Source of the DNA: Muscardinus avellanarius
Lineage: Eukaryota; Chordata; Mammalia; Rodentia; Gliridae
Direction: 5' to 3'
DNA length: 64,000 nt
Assembly: GCA_963383645.1 (NCBI GenBank)
Contig: OY726560.1
Location: forward strand, 88,671,093 to 88,735,092
Part shown: positions 40,598 to 51,178 of the stretch, in pieces
How the letters are laid out: the number at the start of each line of letters is the position of its first letter
Numbering within the stretch: position 1 is the stretch's first letter
Position numbers and translations under genes: made by a program
Notes under the pieces: generated by a model
What the model saw: the letters and a program-made list of their open reading frames with translations, nothing else
Database searches by the model: none
What the model was told of the DNA's origin: nothing

Positions 40598-40800
40598 TGG
40601 CTGGGCGTGGTGGTCCAAGCTTGCAATCCTACAACTTGGGAGGCTGAAACAGGAGGATCACACAGGCTCAGTGACAGCCTCAGCAATTTAGTTAGGATTT
40701 CAGCATATTTTCAAATAAGAAATAAAATTGGTCTGGGAATGTAGCTCAGAGGTAGAATGCTTCTGGTTTCAATTCCCAGTCTGACCACACACAAAAAAAA
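40598..40800 (+). mobile_element. B1-dID SINE, group A
   Basis: 'ggctgggcgtggtggtccaag', 'acaacttgggaggctgaaac', tail 'gggaatgtagctcagaggtag' ending 'cccagtctgaccacac'. Confidence 0.93.
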
Positions 40801-40908
40801 GTTAATATTTAAGTTTTCTAAGAACCAATTTTTAAAAACACAAGTTCTCACCTTTAATTTTTCTATGAAAGTAAATCAATGAATTATGAGACATAAATTT
40901 TTATGTGT

Positions 40909-40914
<6 letters not shown>

Positions 40915-40947
<33 letters not shown>
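40915..40947 (+). repeat. (GA)n microsatellite
   Basis: About 16 GA units abutting the tail of the following antisense SINE. Confidence 0.97.
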
Positions 40948-40948
<1 letters not shown>

Positions 40949-41302
40949 CACTGAGGATTGAAGTCCGGGCCATTCTACCTCCAATTATACTCCCAGCCCT
41001 ATTTTTATTTTTTTTTAGTTATTAAATTAATTTTATTATTTATCAAATGACAGAAATTTTTTAATAAAACAGAAATTATAACTGATGCATATAAGAATAG
41101 AAACACATAAAGGAGACTTTAACACACCTCATTTTGTTCACTAATCATGTGGAGAAAAAAATGGTAGCCGTATAGAACAGGGTCTCACTAGGTTATGGAG
41201 GGCCTCAGGACAGTGCTGAGCCTGGCTGCAAACCTGTGAATTCTCCTGTCTCAGCCTCTCAAATACTGGCGTGACAAGTGTGAGCCACCACACCCGGCCT
41301 CT
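40948..41302 (-). mobile_element. B1-dID SINE split by an insert
   Basis: Tail half at 40948-41009 ('gcactgaggattgaag' to 'cagccctatttttat'), head half at 41172-41302 ('cagggtctcactagg' to 'ccaccacacccggcc'). The halves are normally separated by about 15 bp of A-rich linker; here 162 bp of foreign AT-rich sequence lies between. Confidence 0.88.
41010..41171. other. 162-bp AT-rich insert within a SINE linker
   Basis: No SINE or LINE motif recognised; begins with a T-run ('tttttttttagttattaaatt'). Could be a small non-LTR insertion or filler from break repair. Confidence 0.6.
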
Positions 41303-41324
41303 TTTTAGTATAGATTTCCTTTGC

Positions 41325-41480
41325 TTCTGGCCTCTTCCTGTCCCTGTGGCCTTGGGCCAGTGACATCTCTCAGCCTTACTCTCTGGATCTACTAAATAAT
41401 TGCTCTGGTGTCTTCCTCAAATAATTGTAAAGATTGAGAGGTAAAGCACTTAAAGCAAAACCCCCAAACATAGCAAGTGC
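41325..41480 (+). mobile_element. MIR SINE remnant
   Basis: 'gtggccttgggccagtgaca', 'ctctcagccttactctctgg', 'taaagattgagaggtaaagc', 'acatagcaagtgcccagc': the core and 3' part of MIR in order. Confidence 0.75.
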
Positions 41481-42983
41481 CCAGCACAGCTAAGCTCCTT
41501 CAGTTCTTCTGGTCCTCGTCCCCGTTTCTCCCACACCATGCCCAGGGACCTGCAACGTGTCTCCCAGCCTGAAGTGGTGGTCACAGGGGAAAATGGAGCT
41601 TTCTCCATTTCAATGCAGTCATCCACCCTGCTTACAGTATTATCACATGTACTCAGCAATACCTAGGATAAGTTATTAAACCGGCAGCACACCCTGAAAA
41701 CCAAAACATGAAGCTTCATGAATCGGAAGTTACTAGAGGAAGCAGATTTATAGTTTTCTTGAGGTTTGATTCCTAAAAACATATATTTTTTAATTTATGG
41801 GAATTTTTTTCTTCTTGGGTTTGCTGAATTTTTTTTTTTGTATAGGATAATATTAGCTAAAATAGGGGGGAAACAAGTCGATCAGAAAATAAGTATCAAG
41901 GATTTACCAGCACTAACCTCTGATTATTTTTCTCACTTGTCCTATAATATCTGAATTGTGATTTTTCTTAGAAAAATACTTGCAGAAAATAGCAAAGCCA
42001 TATGACTATATTTTGGGGGGTCTCTCTGGAGATTTAGGACTGGATTTGAGTTGTGCTTTTTTTTTAAGTCACTGAGTCCTTCAACTTTGGGAAGTGAGGC
42101 TTTTGGATACTCTCAAATATGGACTTCAAGTTTCCCAGGTAGCTTTAAAACTTGCAAAGTTTTCTGACACTGCTCTTAGCAAATCAGAAAAATACATTTG
42201 CATCCCTTTTTATATTTTGTCAGAATAAACGACATGGATAAAAAATAAATGATTTTCTTCTTTCTAAATGTCCAAGTTACCTTTTAGTGTTTAGTCACAT
42301 GTTCTCCTTTGTGGTCACTGCTGTCGTTTCTGTTTGCAGTTGGTCATCGAACTGTGGGTCTCTTGCGTGCTGGGCGAGCACACCACCCCGAGCGCCAGCT
42401 CCAGCCCCACACCCCAACTTTTATTATTTTGGTTTGATGTTTTGTGCAATATGAATACATAGTCACACTAGGCAAATCCATACCATACGTGGTGAAGATG
42501 TAGATGAGAGATATTAATAAACAAATATGATGAAAGAATTAGGTAATTGGAAAAAAACTCGACATAGTACTACGATATGCACAGTCCAAAGAAACTGAAC
42601 AATGCATACCTTAAATTTTATCTTATCCTTGTTCACCGTCCCAGAAGTCATAGGAGAGAAGAAACCATTCAAGGAATTATGCTCAGGGCTTTCCAGCAGA
42701 TAGAGTTCTGCTCTAAAAAGTTCATGAGCGAAAAATAGCTCCTCTGCCACCACGTTAGGCATCCCAAGTCCCCTCTCCGGGGCTTGCAAATGTCCTGATC
42801 ACTGACGTAGACGGGTTGTTCCTGTGAAGTGATCAGACAGGAAATGGCCAAACTCTCCTGTGAGGAATCTGTTAGGTAGGAGATAAGACGAAAGAATGTT
42901 CTCCAGGGACTACAATGCTCCTGAGTTTGTTCTAGGGGCTCAGAATGATGTGGTTCCTTGTGTTTTTTTGTGGGGGGTTTTTT
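41481..42983. other. SINE-free unique sequence
   Basis: About 1.5 kb with no interspersed repeat recognised. Minus-strand frames at 42514-42851 overlap in two frames and lack motifs I recognise. Confidence 0.35.
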
Positions 42984-43041
42984 GTATTTATTTATTTGTT
43001 TATTTATTTATTTTGTTTTTGTTGTTGTTGTTTTTGTTTTT
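42984..43041 (+). repeat. T-rich (TTTA/TTTG)n tract
   Basis: Low-complexity tail of the next antisense SINE. Confidence 0.9.
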
Positions 43042-43232
43042 GGTGCTGGGTATTTAACCCAGAACATTTTATCTGAGCTACATCTCTAGCCCGTTTTATT
43101 TTTTGTTTTGAAATAGGGTCTCACTGGGTTGCTGAGAGTCTCACTAAATTGCTGAGGGTGGCCACGAACCTACGATCTTCCTATCTCAGCCTCCCAAGTA
43201 CTGGGATTATAAGCACTGTCATCATGCCAAGC
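43042..43232 (-). mobile_element. B1-dID SINE, group A
   Basis: Antisense: 'ggtgctgggtatttaaccc', 'gagctacatctctagccc', 'tcactaaattgctgagggtgg', 'catcatgccaagct'. Confidence 0.92.
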
Positions 43233-43608
43233 TATTTGTGGTTTCTGAAACCCCATATTTTCTCATCTTGGCAATCTCTTGCCATATACAATCACTTAGT
43301 TGTTTTTTGGTTGTTTTTTTTTTTTTTTTTTTTGGTTTGTTTGTTTTTGAGATAAGGTAGGCATTCTCTCTTCTTAGATAGCCTTCAAATGATCTTCAAG
43401 ATATCCTGGACTGCTCTGTCAACCTCCCACCATCTTTTGTACCTTTTTCTGTTCTCTTAGGTATAAACAAATCATACCTTCCCAGCCTGTTTTCCCAACA
43501 ATGTTTCTTCCCTTGATCTTTCCTCCTCAGAAACCCTTCTCTTCTTTTTTGACAGTTGACCTAGATGCTCATTAAAACCAGACACAAAACCAATCAGAAG
43601 AAGCATTG
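43233..43608. other. No gene; poly(T) run
   Basis: Contains a T-run at 43314-43334 followed by 'ggtttgtttgtttttgagat'. The rest is unique. Confidence 0.3.
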
Positions 43609-43794
43609 ATGGTGCATGCTTGTAATCCCAGTACTTGGGAGGCTGAGACAGGAGGGTCAACGATTTGATGTCAGCTTCGACAATTTAGTGAGGCCCTTAG
43701 CAACTTAATGAAACCGTATTTCAAAATAAAAAATAAAATAGGGCTGGGGAATAACTCAAAGGTAGAATGCCCCTGGGTTCAATCCTCAGTGGCA
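43609..43794 (+). mobile_element. B1-dID SINE, group A
   Basis: Head starts 'tgatggtgcatgcttgtaatc'. Tail 'ggctggggaataactcaaagg' with 'gggttcaatcctcagtggc'. Confidence 0.92.
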
Positions 43795-43823
43795 CACGCG
43801 GCTGTGCGCGCGCGCACGCACGC

Positions 43824-43863
<40 letters not shown>
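43793..43863 (+). repeat. (CG)n(CA)n alternating purine-pyrimidine tract
   Basis: 'cacacgcgg' then 'gtgcgcgcgcgcacgcacgcg' (21 bp abbreviated here as GC/GCAC units) and about 20 CA units. A strong Z-DNA type sequence at a SINE terminus. Confidence 0.96.
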
Positions 43864-43866
<3 letters not shown>

Positions 43867-43963
43867 CTTAAATGATCCAAGGACAAGTGGGGGGTATTTG
43901 CATTGCATCTTTTTAGTATATCTGTGATAATAGCTAACATTTATTAAGCATTTTTTCTTTTTC

Positions 43964-44163
43964 TTTTTTTTTTTTTTTTTTTTTTGGTGGTACTGGGGGA
44001 AGCCCTTCTACCTCGGGGCTACACTTCCAAACCTATTTTCATACTTTTTTATTTGGAAACAGGGTCTCTTAAGCCAGCTGAGGCTGGCTTCAAACTTGCG
44101 CGATCCTCCTGTCTCCGCCTCCCAAGCACGGGGATTACAAGCATGCGCCACCACGCCCAGCGC
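43964..44163 (-). mobile_element. B1-dID SINE, group C (young)
   Basis: Antisense with a poly(T) at 43964-43985: 'ggtactgggggaagcccttc', 'tacctcggggctacacttcc', 'ctcttaagccagctgaggc', 'cctcccaagcacggggatt'. 'attaagc' occurs at 43943 and 44164, a short TSD candidate. Confidence 0.95.
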
Positions 44164-44916
44164 ATTAAGCTTTCTGTCTACCATTTTTCTACATTTTTCA
44201 TAACTTGTTAAAACCTCAAAAAATCTTTATAGTTTTAATTTATCTTCATTTTATAAATAAATTGAGGTATAGAAGTGGTACTGTATAAAAGAACCCTAAT
44301 TTAAACCTAGAAAGTCTAACCTTGAAGCCCACACTTGCCAAAAATGGGTAAAAAAACCCCACAAAGTAAGTAATAAGAACATTGTATTCAACATTGTATT
44401 TCTATAGCCAATCAGTAGGGATGTTCTGACCTTGCTATGTAACACAAGATAATGGTTAATAGGGAAAGGTAAGCTCTAGTGATAGCATTTGTGATTAAAT
44501 ATGAACACAAGTGAGAATAAGTTGTTTTTGTACACAATGATGTAAACATTGATAGGAATATGAAGAGATGGCTGCTGCTTTCAGAGCCCCTGACTGTAAT
44601 GTGGAACTTGAGTGGGAGTCGGGAAGAAGGTAATCACCAGCCTCGTTATCAAAAGCTGCTTTAACCAACCGGCGCCTTCAGGCCAGGTCTGCAAGCCAGG
44701 GGGAAGGGACCTACCGATGACCCACTCAGTTGGCAGAGTCACCCGGTGGAGCGGAAGTAACCCAATATCTAAAGCGGTCATCAGTCCATAGATGGCCATA
44801 GTCATAGTCCATAGATGACCCTCTTTCTTTCATTCATTCAAATAATTACCAACTTATTCCTTCCTTTTATACACTAATTACTCCATTGAACTTGTCATTT
44901 AAGAAATCATATTTTG
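44164..44916. other. Unique sequence with a possible MIR
   Basis: 44210-44340 may be an antisense MIR ('cttcattttataaataaatt', 'gaggtatagaagtgg'). 44580-44800 is GC-richer. No gene. Confidence 0.35.
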
Positions 44917-45092
44917 CCCAGCATTGGTGGCACATGCCTGTAATCCTAGTACTTGGTAGGTTGAGACAGTAGGATTGCAGGTTTAAGACCAGTCTCAGCA
45001 ACTTAGGGAGACTTTGTATCAAAATAAAAAGTAAAAGGGGTTGGGGGTATAGCTCGAAGGTAGAATGCCACTGGGTTCAGTCCCTGATACCA

Positions 45093-45096
<4 letters not shown>
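44917..45096 (+). mobile_element. B1-dID SINE, group A
   Basis: 'gcccagcattggtggcacatgc', 'agtacttggtaggttgagac', tail 'gggggtatagctcgaaggtag'. Confidence 0.92.

Positions 45097-45142
<46 letters not shown>
45097..45142 (+). repeat. (TA)n microsatellite
   Basis: About 23 TA units at the SINE end. Confidence 0.98.
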
Positions 45143-45148
<6 letters not shown>

Positions 45149-45997
45149 TTAATTTTCTGTCTTTAGTTAGTGCTATATGTTTGGGCAATATATCATCAGC
45201 AGTTTTACCCTATCATATTTTAACCCCTTAAAATATTTTTCTCATTATTATCTTTGTTCTAGTGAAAAATAGATTAAATGCAAAAATTAGTTTCAGTGTA
45301 GAAAACATATACATCCTAAGACATTAATTTTGTCATTCTGAATTCTCATGCTAATTTATTACATATGCCTATGTTTAAGAAGTGTTAAGAATACCACTTA
45401 CTGGGATTCCAAGCATGTGCCACCACACCAGGCTGTAGCTTTTTATTCTTAACTTGATGTTTAAAGCAAGCAATATTCATATTTGGAAACCAAAGCTTGA
45501 CAAGGCTGGATTTAATTGGCTTGTGAAGGGATTACTAATGGTATGGCATTGGAGGGTTTCCTGCTGAGGGCTTGATTAAAGAAAGCTTTCTTTGGTGTTA
45601 AAGTAATTGTCTGGTGCCCTTAAGTGCAAGTGGTTTTTATTTTAAAAAATGCAAGGATTTTTGATGAAGTAGTTCTCCAGAACTTTTGATTACTGCCAAC
45701 AGAAACAGCTACAAAAACAAAAACAAATCCCTGAACGTATAACTATAGAGACTATCAAACAAAATATGTAAATAATCAATGAAATCTCATATCCTACCAC
45801 TCAGCACCAGCGATCATTAATCAATAATGACCAACCCTGCCCTAGGCACATCCCAACTTCTCTTCCACTTCTACTAGCATGAAACAAGTCCTCGAGATTA
45901 TTTGATTAGTAATTTTTGTGTTATATGTCTGTAAAACTGAGTTCTTTTGTTGACCCCACCATAATCATGATATTACTATCATACCAAAAAAATCTCT
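45143..45997. other. Unique sequence with a SINE head scrap
   Basis: 45397-45436 ('ttactgggattccaagcatgt', 'gccaccacaccaggct', minus strand) is all that remains of a SINE. 45530-45640 has the look of slowly evolving non-coding DNA, a subjective impression. Confidence 0.35.
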
Positions 45998-46166
45998 TAG
46001 CTGGGCTTGGTAGTGCTCAGTACTTGGGAAGCTGAGACAGGAATGCAGGGTCAAGGCCAGATTCAGCAGCAATTTAGGGAGATTCTTTTTACAAATAAAA
46101 CATAAAATGGGGCCGGGGATGTAGTTTGAAGGTAGAATGCCGCTGGACTCAAGCTTCAGCACCCAA
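45998..46166 (+). mobile_element. B1-dID SINE, internally deleted
   Basis: 'ttagctgggcttggtagtgc' joins 'tcagtacttgggaagctgag', so about 15 bp of the A-box region is deleted. Tail 'ggggatgtagtttgaaggtag'. Confidence 0.88.
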
Positions 46167-47171
46167 AGAAAAAAATAAAAATAAAAACAACAGCTCTTAA
46201 AATCATCAAATTTTCAATCAGGTTTCAAATTTTCAATTATCTCAAAATTCCTGCCATAGTTAACATGTTCTTCTAACCTCTCTCTATCGCTTTTATGAAT
46301 TGGATCTAGATTCTGGGTGAAGATTGTTGATGATTTCTTTCTTCGGCCACCTCAGAGCTGAGCTCATTCTTTTAAGAGTGTGTAAGGTCTCATTTTTTTA
46401 TGCTAATGTCTGTTGAAATTCAATGTCTAGATCCATTTGCTATTATTAGCGAAGATGTTCTAATTGTTGATTACTCTGAATACTTGCACCAAGATAATTT
46501 ATGGATTTAAATATTTTAGTATGTTTTTATTCACTTTAGTCTTTCTTTTCAGTGCTCAAATTGACTCATATAGGCCAGTGGGAGCCTCTTCCACTTGCAT
46601 TCTGAGTCCTTTTGACATGGGTCCATTGTCTTTAAAAGCTTCTGTATTTTCAGATATGGTAAGATATTGGAGGCTCATCTTAAGTATTGTGTGACCTAGA
46701 CCAGAATCGGCCATTTCTTTGAGGATCTTCAATTATTTTCAAAGGATATTTACAGGCCTGTGGTCTGTCCACCAGGCTTCCATGGCTACTGGGTCGCTTG
46801 TTGTTTCTAACCATTTTAGCAACTAGCATTTTAAATAGGTTTATATTTTTCTCTTACCACTTAACTTATAAATTAATATCAGCTCTTTGTTCACATTTAG
46901 AGTTTTTTTCTGCTTGTAACCCTGCTTTCGTCCAGGTAAGATTTAGTGTTCCTTATATTTCACGAGTGTGTCCATTAGCAGGGATGAAACACCTGGCAAA
47001 TTTAGAAGGCAGCATTTTAAGCCATATTAAAACATTTTGTAATGGCATTTTATAGGTTCAAAATATTATATATCTCATTTTTGAATTGTGCGTAAGTAAG
47101 CAATATTTTGGGTCCAGTTTCTTCTGAATGTCATTTTTTGAAATAAATTTATATGTTAAAAAATACATGCG
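46167..47171. other. Unique or very old repeat sequence
   Basis: 46600-46860 ('ccttttgacatgggtccatt', 'ttggaggctcatcttaagta', 'accagaatcggccatttctt') resembles an ancient LINE-derived mammalian repeat I cannot name. No gene. Confidence 0.35.
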
Positions 47172-47172
47172 A

Positions 47173-47360
47173 GCTGGGCGTGGTGGCACACGCTTGTAAT
47201 CCCTGCGCTTGGGAGGCAGAGACAGGAGGATCGCGCCCCGCTGGCTTAAGAGACCCTGTTTCCAAAAATTAAAAAAAAGTATAAAATAGGTCTGGGAGTG
47301 TAGCCTGGAGGTAGAAGAGCTTCCAGGAACCCCAGTACCACCCCCCAAAAAATAAATAAA
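47173..47360 (+). mobile_element. B1-dID SINE, group C
   Basis: 'gctgggcgtggtggcacacgc', 'ccctgcgcttgggaggcag', then a shortened middle 'cgcgccccgctggcttaag'. The B-box stretch 'ggttcgaagccagc' is lost. Tail 'gtgtagcctggaggtagaag'. Confidence 0.95.
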
Positions 47361-47947
47361 ACATGGAAGCTTAAAATGCTGTAACATATTAGTGAATCAG
47401 AACCTCCTGGCTTATTAGTCACCATTTTTCTAATTAAAGTGTGAAATCTCAATTTTTTTGAGTCTGATTAACTAGTAATAGCTGTGTCATGGTGTTCATA
47501 CAAAAACCTGTTTTGATGTCCATTGGAATATAAAAGACTTCAGTTAAGAAGCAAAAGAAAAACAAATACTCATTATTTCCCCTCCAAAATTTTCTGAGCA
47601 CCTGGCAAAATGTGACAATGATGTTTCAGGCTCATCGATCTTAAGATGAGAGACACCAAGTGTCCTCTCAGGCTTTTTACATGTAAAGGCTGAGAAAAAA
47701 TGCATATACTTAAAAGTTGAATCTGGATATCCCCAACTAAGAAGACAAGCAAATCATTAAATCATTAAAGCAAAAAGAAAAAATAAAACGCAGCAAGGCT
47801 TTCATCTGACATGACTTGAATGATGTAGATGAAAACAATTGATAAGTCTGAACTCTCAAATATTGTGATGCCCAAAATAATCTGGTGGGGCGGGGGTTGG
47901 AGAATGCATGCCCATCGCTAAGAGCCAGGTGCAGTTGAGGAGTCTAG
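47361..47947. other. No feature recognised
   Basis: Unique AT-rich DNA. Confidence 0.3.
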
Positions 47948-48138
47948 CGGGGTGCGGTGCTGCGCACTTGTAATCCAGGACTTGGGAGGCCGAAGCAGGA
48001 GGACTGCAGGTTTTATCCAGCCTCAGCAACTGAGTGAGGCTCCCTGCAACCTGGTAAGACTGTGTTTTCGAATAAAAAATAAAATAGGGCTGGGAGTGTA
48101 GCTCAGAGGTAAAATGCTCCTGGGCTTGCGCCTCAGCA

Positions 48139-48140
<2 letters not shown>
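47948..48140 (+). mobile_element. B1-dID SINE, group A
   Basis: 'cggggtgcggtgctgcgcac', 'caggacttgggaggccgaag', tail 'gggagtgtagctcagaggtaa'. Confidence 0.92.

Positions 48141-48184
<44 letters not shown>
48138..48184 (+). repeat. (CA)n microsatellite
   Basis: About 23 CA units at the SINE terminus. Confidence 0.98.
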
Positions 48185-48189
<5 letters not shown>

Positions 48190-48732
48190 AGTTAAGAACT
48201 GGTCCTGTGGAGAGCAAATCTATTACAGAAGGAGAGAAGGTGAGACAAGCACTTTGTATGTTACGTTTTCTCTTAAATTTGAATTTTTCATGTCCAGGCA
48301 TTATAGGGCCGTGAATATTTCCTCCGTTCTTGTCCACCAAAAGACGGATTCATCCAGAGGACACCAATAGTGTAGCCACAAGGAACTATTAGAAAAATTC
48401 CACAGGAGGGGCTGGGAGCAGAGTAAGGGGAGACCGGGCCTAAAAGAGAGAGCGGAAGAGGCGTGTCCCAAGGAGAGAGGGATGGCGAGTCCACTGCGCA
48501 TGGCAAGCTTTTAAACCCCCAGAATCTATCCTTTGCATGTCTCTTAATCTGGGGGCTTGTCCCACAGCTTAGTGCACCTGCACAGGACTGTGCATGTGGG
48601 AAACCTTCCGCTGCTGCGTAACAGGCTGGAAGTCTCTGGCCACAGCTGGGCGGGCAGTTCCTGCCTTTCCTTTCAGAAAGGGCTTTACTGTCCTTTTTCT
48701 TTCTGCCTTTTTATTTCCTATCTAACTACCTT
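48185..48732. other. GC-richer unique block, possibly an old LTR
   Basis: 48290-48567 read on the minus strand starts TGTGGGACAAG, has 'gtttaaaagc' (48508-48517) and a pyrimidine-rich downstream part, loosely like an LTR. No TSD or paired terminus was found, so this is only a possibility. No coding exon supported. Confidence 0.3.
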
Positions 48733-48747
48733 ACACATGTAGTTTTT
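48733..48747. repeat. TSD of the 48.7-kb SINE, left copy
   Basis: 'acacatgtagttttt', repeated exactly at 48977-48991. Confidence 0.95.
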
Positions 48748-48976
48748 GTTTTTTTAATTAATTAATTAAATTTTTTGTGGTAATGGGGGTGGAACCCAGG
48801 GGCTTTCTACCTCCGGGCTACACCACCAGACCTATTTTATATTTTATTTGAAAACCGGGTCTCACTAGGTTGCTGAGAACCTCACTAAGTAGCCGAGGCT
48901 GGCTTCAAACCTGCCTGATCCTCCTGTCTCAGCCTCCCAAGCGCTGGGATTACAAGTGTGCACCATCACACCCAGC
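48748..48976 (-). mobile_element. B1-dID SINE, group D
   Basis: Antisense: 'ggtaatgggggtggaaccc', 'ggctttctacctccgggc', 'gaaaaccgggtctcactagg', 'cactaagtagccgaggctgg', 'cctcccaagcgctgggatt'. Full-length middle, unlike group C. 15-bp perfect TSD. Confidence 0.96.
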
Positions 48977-49009
48977 ACACATGTAGTTTTTAGAAAAAAA
49001 GTATAACTT

Positions 49010-49208
49010 TATCTGGGTATGGTGGCATACACCTGTAATCCCAGTACTTGGGAGGCTCAGACAGGAGGATCACAGTTTTGAGGACAGCCTCAGCAACATA
49101 GCAAAGCTCCCAACAACCTAGCAACACATTGTTTCAAAACAAAACTTTTAAAAAGGGGGTTGGGAGTATAGCTCAGAGATAGAATGTCCCTGGGTTCAGC
49201 CTCCAGTA
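49010..49208 (+). mobile_element. B1-dID SINE, group A
   Basis: 'atctgggtatggtggcatac', 'agtacttgggaggctcagac', tail 'gggagtatagctcagagatag'. Ends 'cagcctccagtaatg' without an A-run. Confidence 0.92.
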
Positions 49209-49841
49209 ATGACTGAGTTTGTTCAGGTCTCCTCTGCCTCTCACTCATTCTTCAGCCTTGGCTAAAGGGTATGACATGTACCAGTGCTGTGTAAGCCCTT
49301 ATAAAAGCCCAGCTTTGAGACAAGTCCTCAAACATTTTGGATTTTCATTCTAGAATCTCCTATGTATCCATTTTGGAACTGCCTCTGCATCTCCTAACAT
49401 GATGAATGATTTGGGAAAATTCTAGGATGCCAGATGGGTTCATGAGAGGAGGAGCTTCTGTACGCAGGAAACATTTTTCCCAATCCACAGAAACACTAAA
49501 ACCCAGCTCCAAGTCTATGCATGTTAATAAGCCTCTATGGCATTTTTCCTTATCTATAAAGTTAGCAACATTAAGTCCCCACAGGCCATTGGGAAGAAAA
49601 AAGGAACATGCATTTTCTTTTAAGACAAAAACTTCCCAAACAGTTATATATCATTATTTTTATTATTCTTTATCAGCTTTATCCTTATTACCTGATCATA
49701 GTATTTCCTAAAGGCTAGAGACTGTTAGTAAGTGCTTTAATTTAGCCAGGTTCTTAGGAAATGCAAACATGGTAGTGTTGGTAATGATGACAGTAGTGGT
49801 GAATAGTTTGAGTCCATATTATGTTCTATGCACTTTTTAGT
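49209..49841. other. No gene recognised
   Basis: Unique sequence. The 101-codon frame at 49406-49711 shows no known motif and no splice framing. Confidence 0.35.
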
Positions 49842-49912
49842 AGGGACTGGACCCAGGAGCAGTCTACCTCGAGCTACACACCCAAGCCATTTTTATTTTT
49901 ATTTTGAAACTT
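49842..49912 (-). mobile_element. dID tail fragment
   Basis: 'agtagggactggacccagg', 'ctacctcgagctacacaccc', then 'ttttattttgaaac', after which the SINE ends abruptly 15 bp before the LTR. Probably an old SINE that had already lost its head. Confidence 0.8.
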
Positions 49913-49921
49913 CTTACTTAT

Positions 49922-49927
49922 GTCTAT
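49922..49927. repeat. 6-bp TSD of the solo LTR, left copy
   Basis: 'gtctat', repeated at 50363-50368. Confidence 0.9.
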
Positions 49928-50362
49928 TGCCGGAGCCAGCTGGCAAAAGTACGGGTTCCAAAGAGAGGAGTGAGGATGAAATAATATAACTCTTAAGAAT
50001 TTAATTCCAAGTATTATTTATTCCTAACATGGAAGGATCGCCAGTCCACTCCAGGGTAGATATCTCTACTGGCCGATCATGGGGTTTATCCTCTTGTCGT
50101 ATTTATAGTTTTTTGCTTCAGATTACCCTGACAAGAAAAAGTCCAAAGTCCAAAGTCCGGGCAGGTCAAACAATACCCTGGTGCAACACAAACAACACAA
50201 ACCTAGTCTTAGCTCAGACGGAACAATAGCATCATTAGTTCTGAGAGAGTCTTAATTACTTTGAAACCTCCATGACCCCAAACCTTGTTGACTCTGGATG
50301 GAAGGACAGTCAGAAGTATGCTTTTAGTAAAGATAAGGGGAAGACCTTAATGGCTCCCCACA
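49928..50362 (-). mobile_element. Solo LTR, class II (ERVK/IAP-like) endogenous retrovirus
   Basis: 435 bp on the minus strand, beginning TGTGGGGAGCCA and ending TGGCTCCGGCA, so the termini are TG...CA with a short imperfect inverted repeat. Inside, in order, come a TATA box (TATAAA; + strand TTTATA at 50102-50107) and a polyadenylation signal (AATAAA; + strand TTTATT at 50017-50022), spaced as U3 and R of an LTR. Identical 6-bp repeats flank it; 6 bp is the duplication size of betaretrovirus-like class II elements. No internal viral genes remain, so the provirus was lost by LTR-LTR recombination. The family name is unknown to me. Confidence 0.9.
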
Positions 50363-50368
50363 GTCTAT
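50363..50368. repeat. 6-bp TSD of the solo LTR, right copy
   Basis: 'gtctat', identical to 49922-49927. Confidence 0.9.
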
Positions 50369-50888
50369 CATTTATTACACAGTAAATATTTACTTAAGGT
50401 CTCTTCAAGCATGGCCCAGTTCTTAGAACTGGGGGATACAAGAAGAGTCATACATAATTCTACCATTAAAACGTTTACAGCATTGATGAGATGTGTGTAT
50501 CTCTATCTCCCACTCCTGCCCCATGCACATGCCAAAGAAAATTCTCAAATTTTAATGAAACAGAATTATTTTAAACAGACTCCTAACTCTGAATTTAAGC
50601 TGTGGTTCTAGATCACGTGGCACTGTACATTGCCTAGACTATCTGAAAATCGTAAATAATGAGAATTTGTTCCAAAATACATACTTCATTTAGTGAAATA
50701 CTAACAACCCATTTTTTCTATAAAACTCTGAGTATAGGAAGAAGGTAGGTGGTACTAGATTTTATTTCCCCTGTAGTTGTCATTTTCTGCTGGACCTAAA
50801 GTGGTTGAAAATGTTAATTTTCCCTGTAAATATTTTACCTTGAACTGCCAAGTGGCCTCAGAATTATCAATAAAAATATTGTTTAGTA
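50369..50888. other. No feature recognised
   Basis: Unique DNA. 'ccaaagtccaaagtccggg' at about 50142-50160 belongs to the LTR, not this flank. Confidence 0.3.
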
Positions 50889-51087
50889 AGCCGGGCATGG
50901 TGGCACACACTTGTAATCCCAGCATTTGGGAGGCTGAGACTGGAGGATCACGGTTCTCGGACAGCCTCAGCTACTTAGTGAGGCCCTTTGTAACTCAGTG
51001 AGACCCTGTTTCAAAATAAAGAATAAAAAATTTGGCAGGGGGTATAGCTCAGAGGCCAAATGTCCCAGGTTCCATCCCCAGACCCGC
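50889..51087 (+). mobile_element. B1-dID SINE, group B
   Basis: 'gccgggcatggtggcacac', 'agcatttgggaggctgagac', 'ctcggacagcctcagctac', tail 'gtatagctcagaggccaaatg' with 'ggttccatccccagaccc'. Confidence 0.95.
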
Positions 51088-51152
<65 letters not shown>

Positions 51153-51178
51153 GTGTGTGTGTGTGTGTGTGTGTGTTT
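51088..51178 (+). repeat. (A)n(TA)n(GT)n compound microsatellite
   Basis: 15 A, about 22 TA units and about 13 GT units, growing from the SINE poly(A). Confidence 0.98.
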
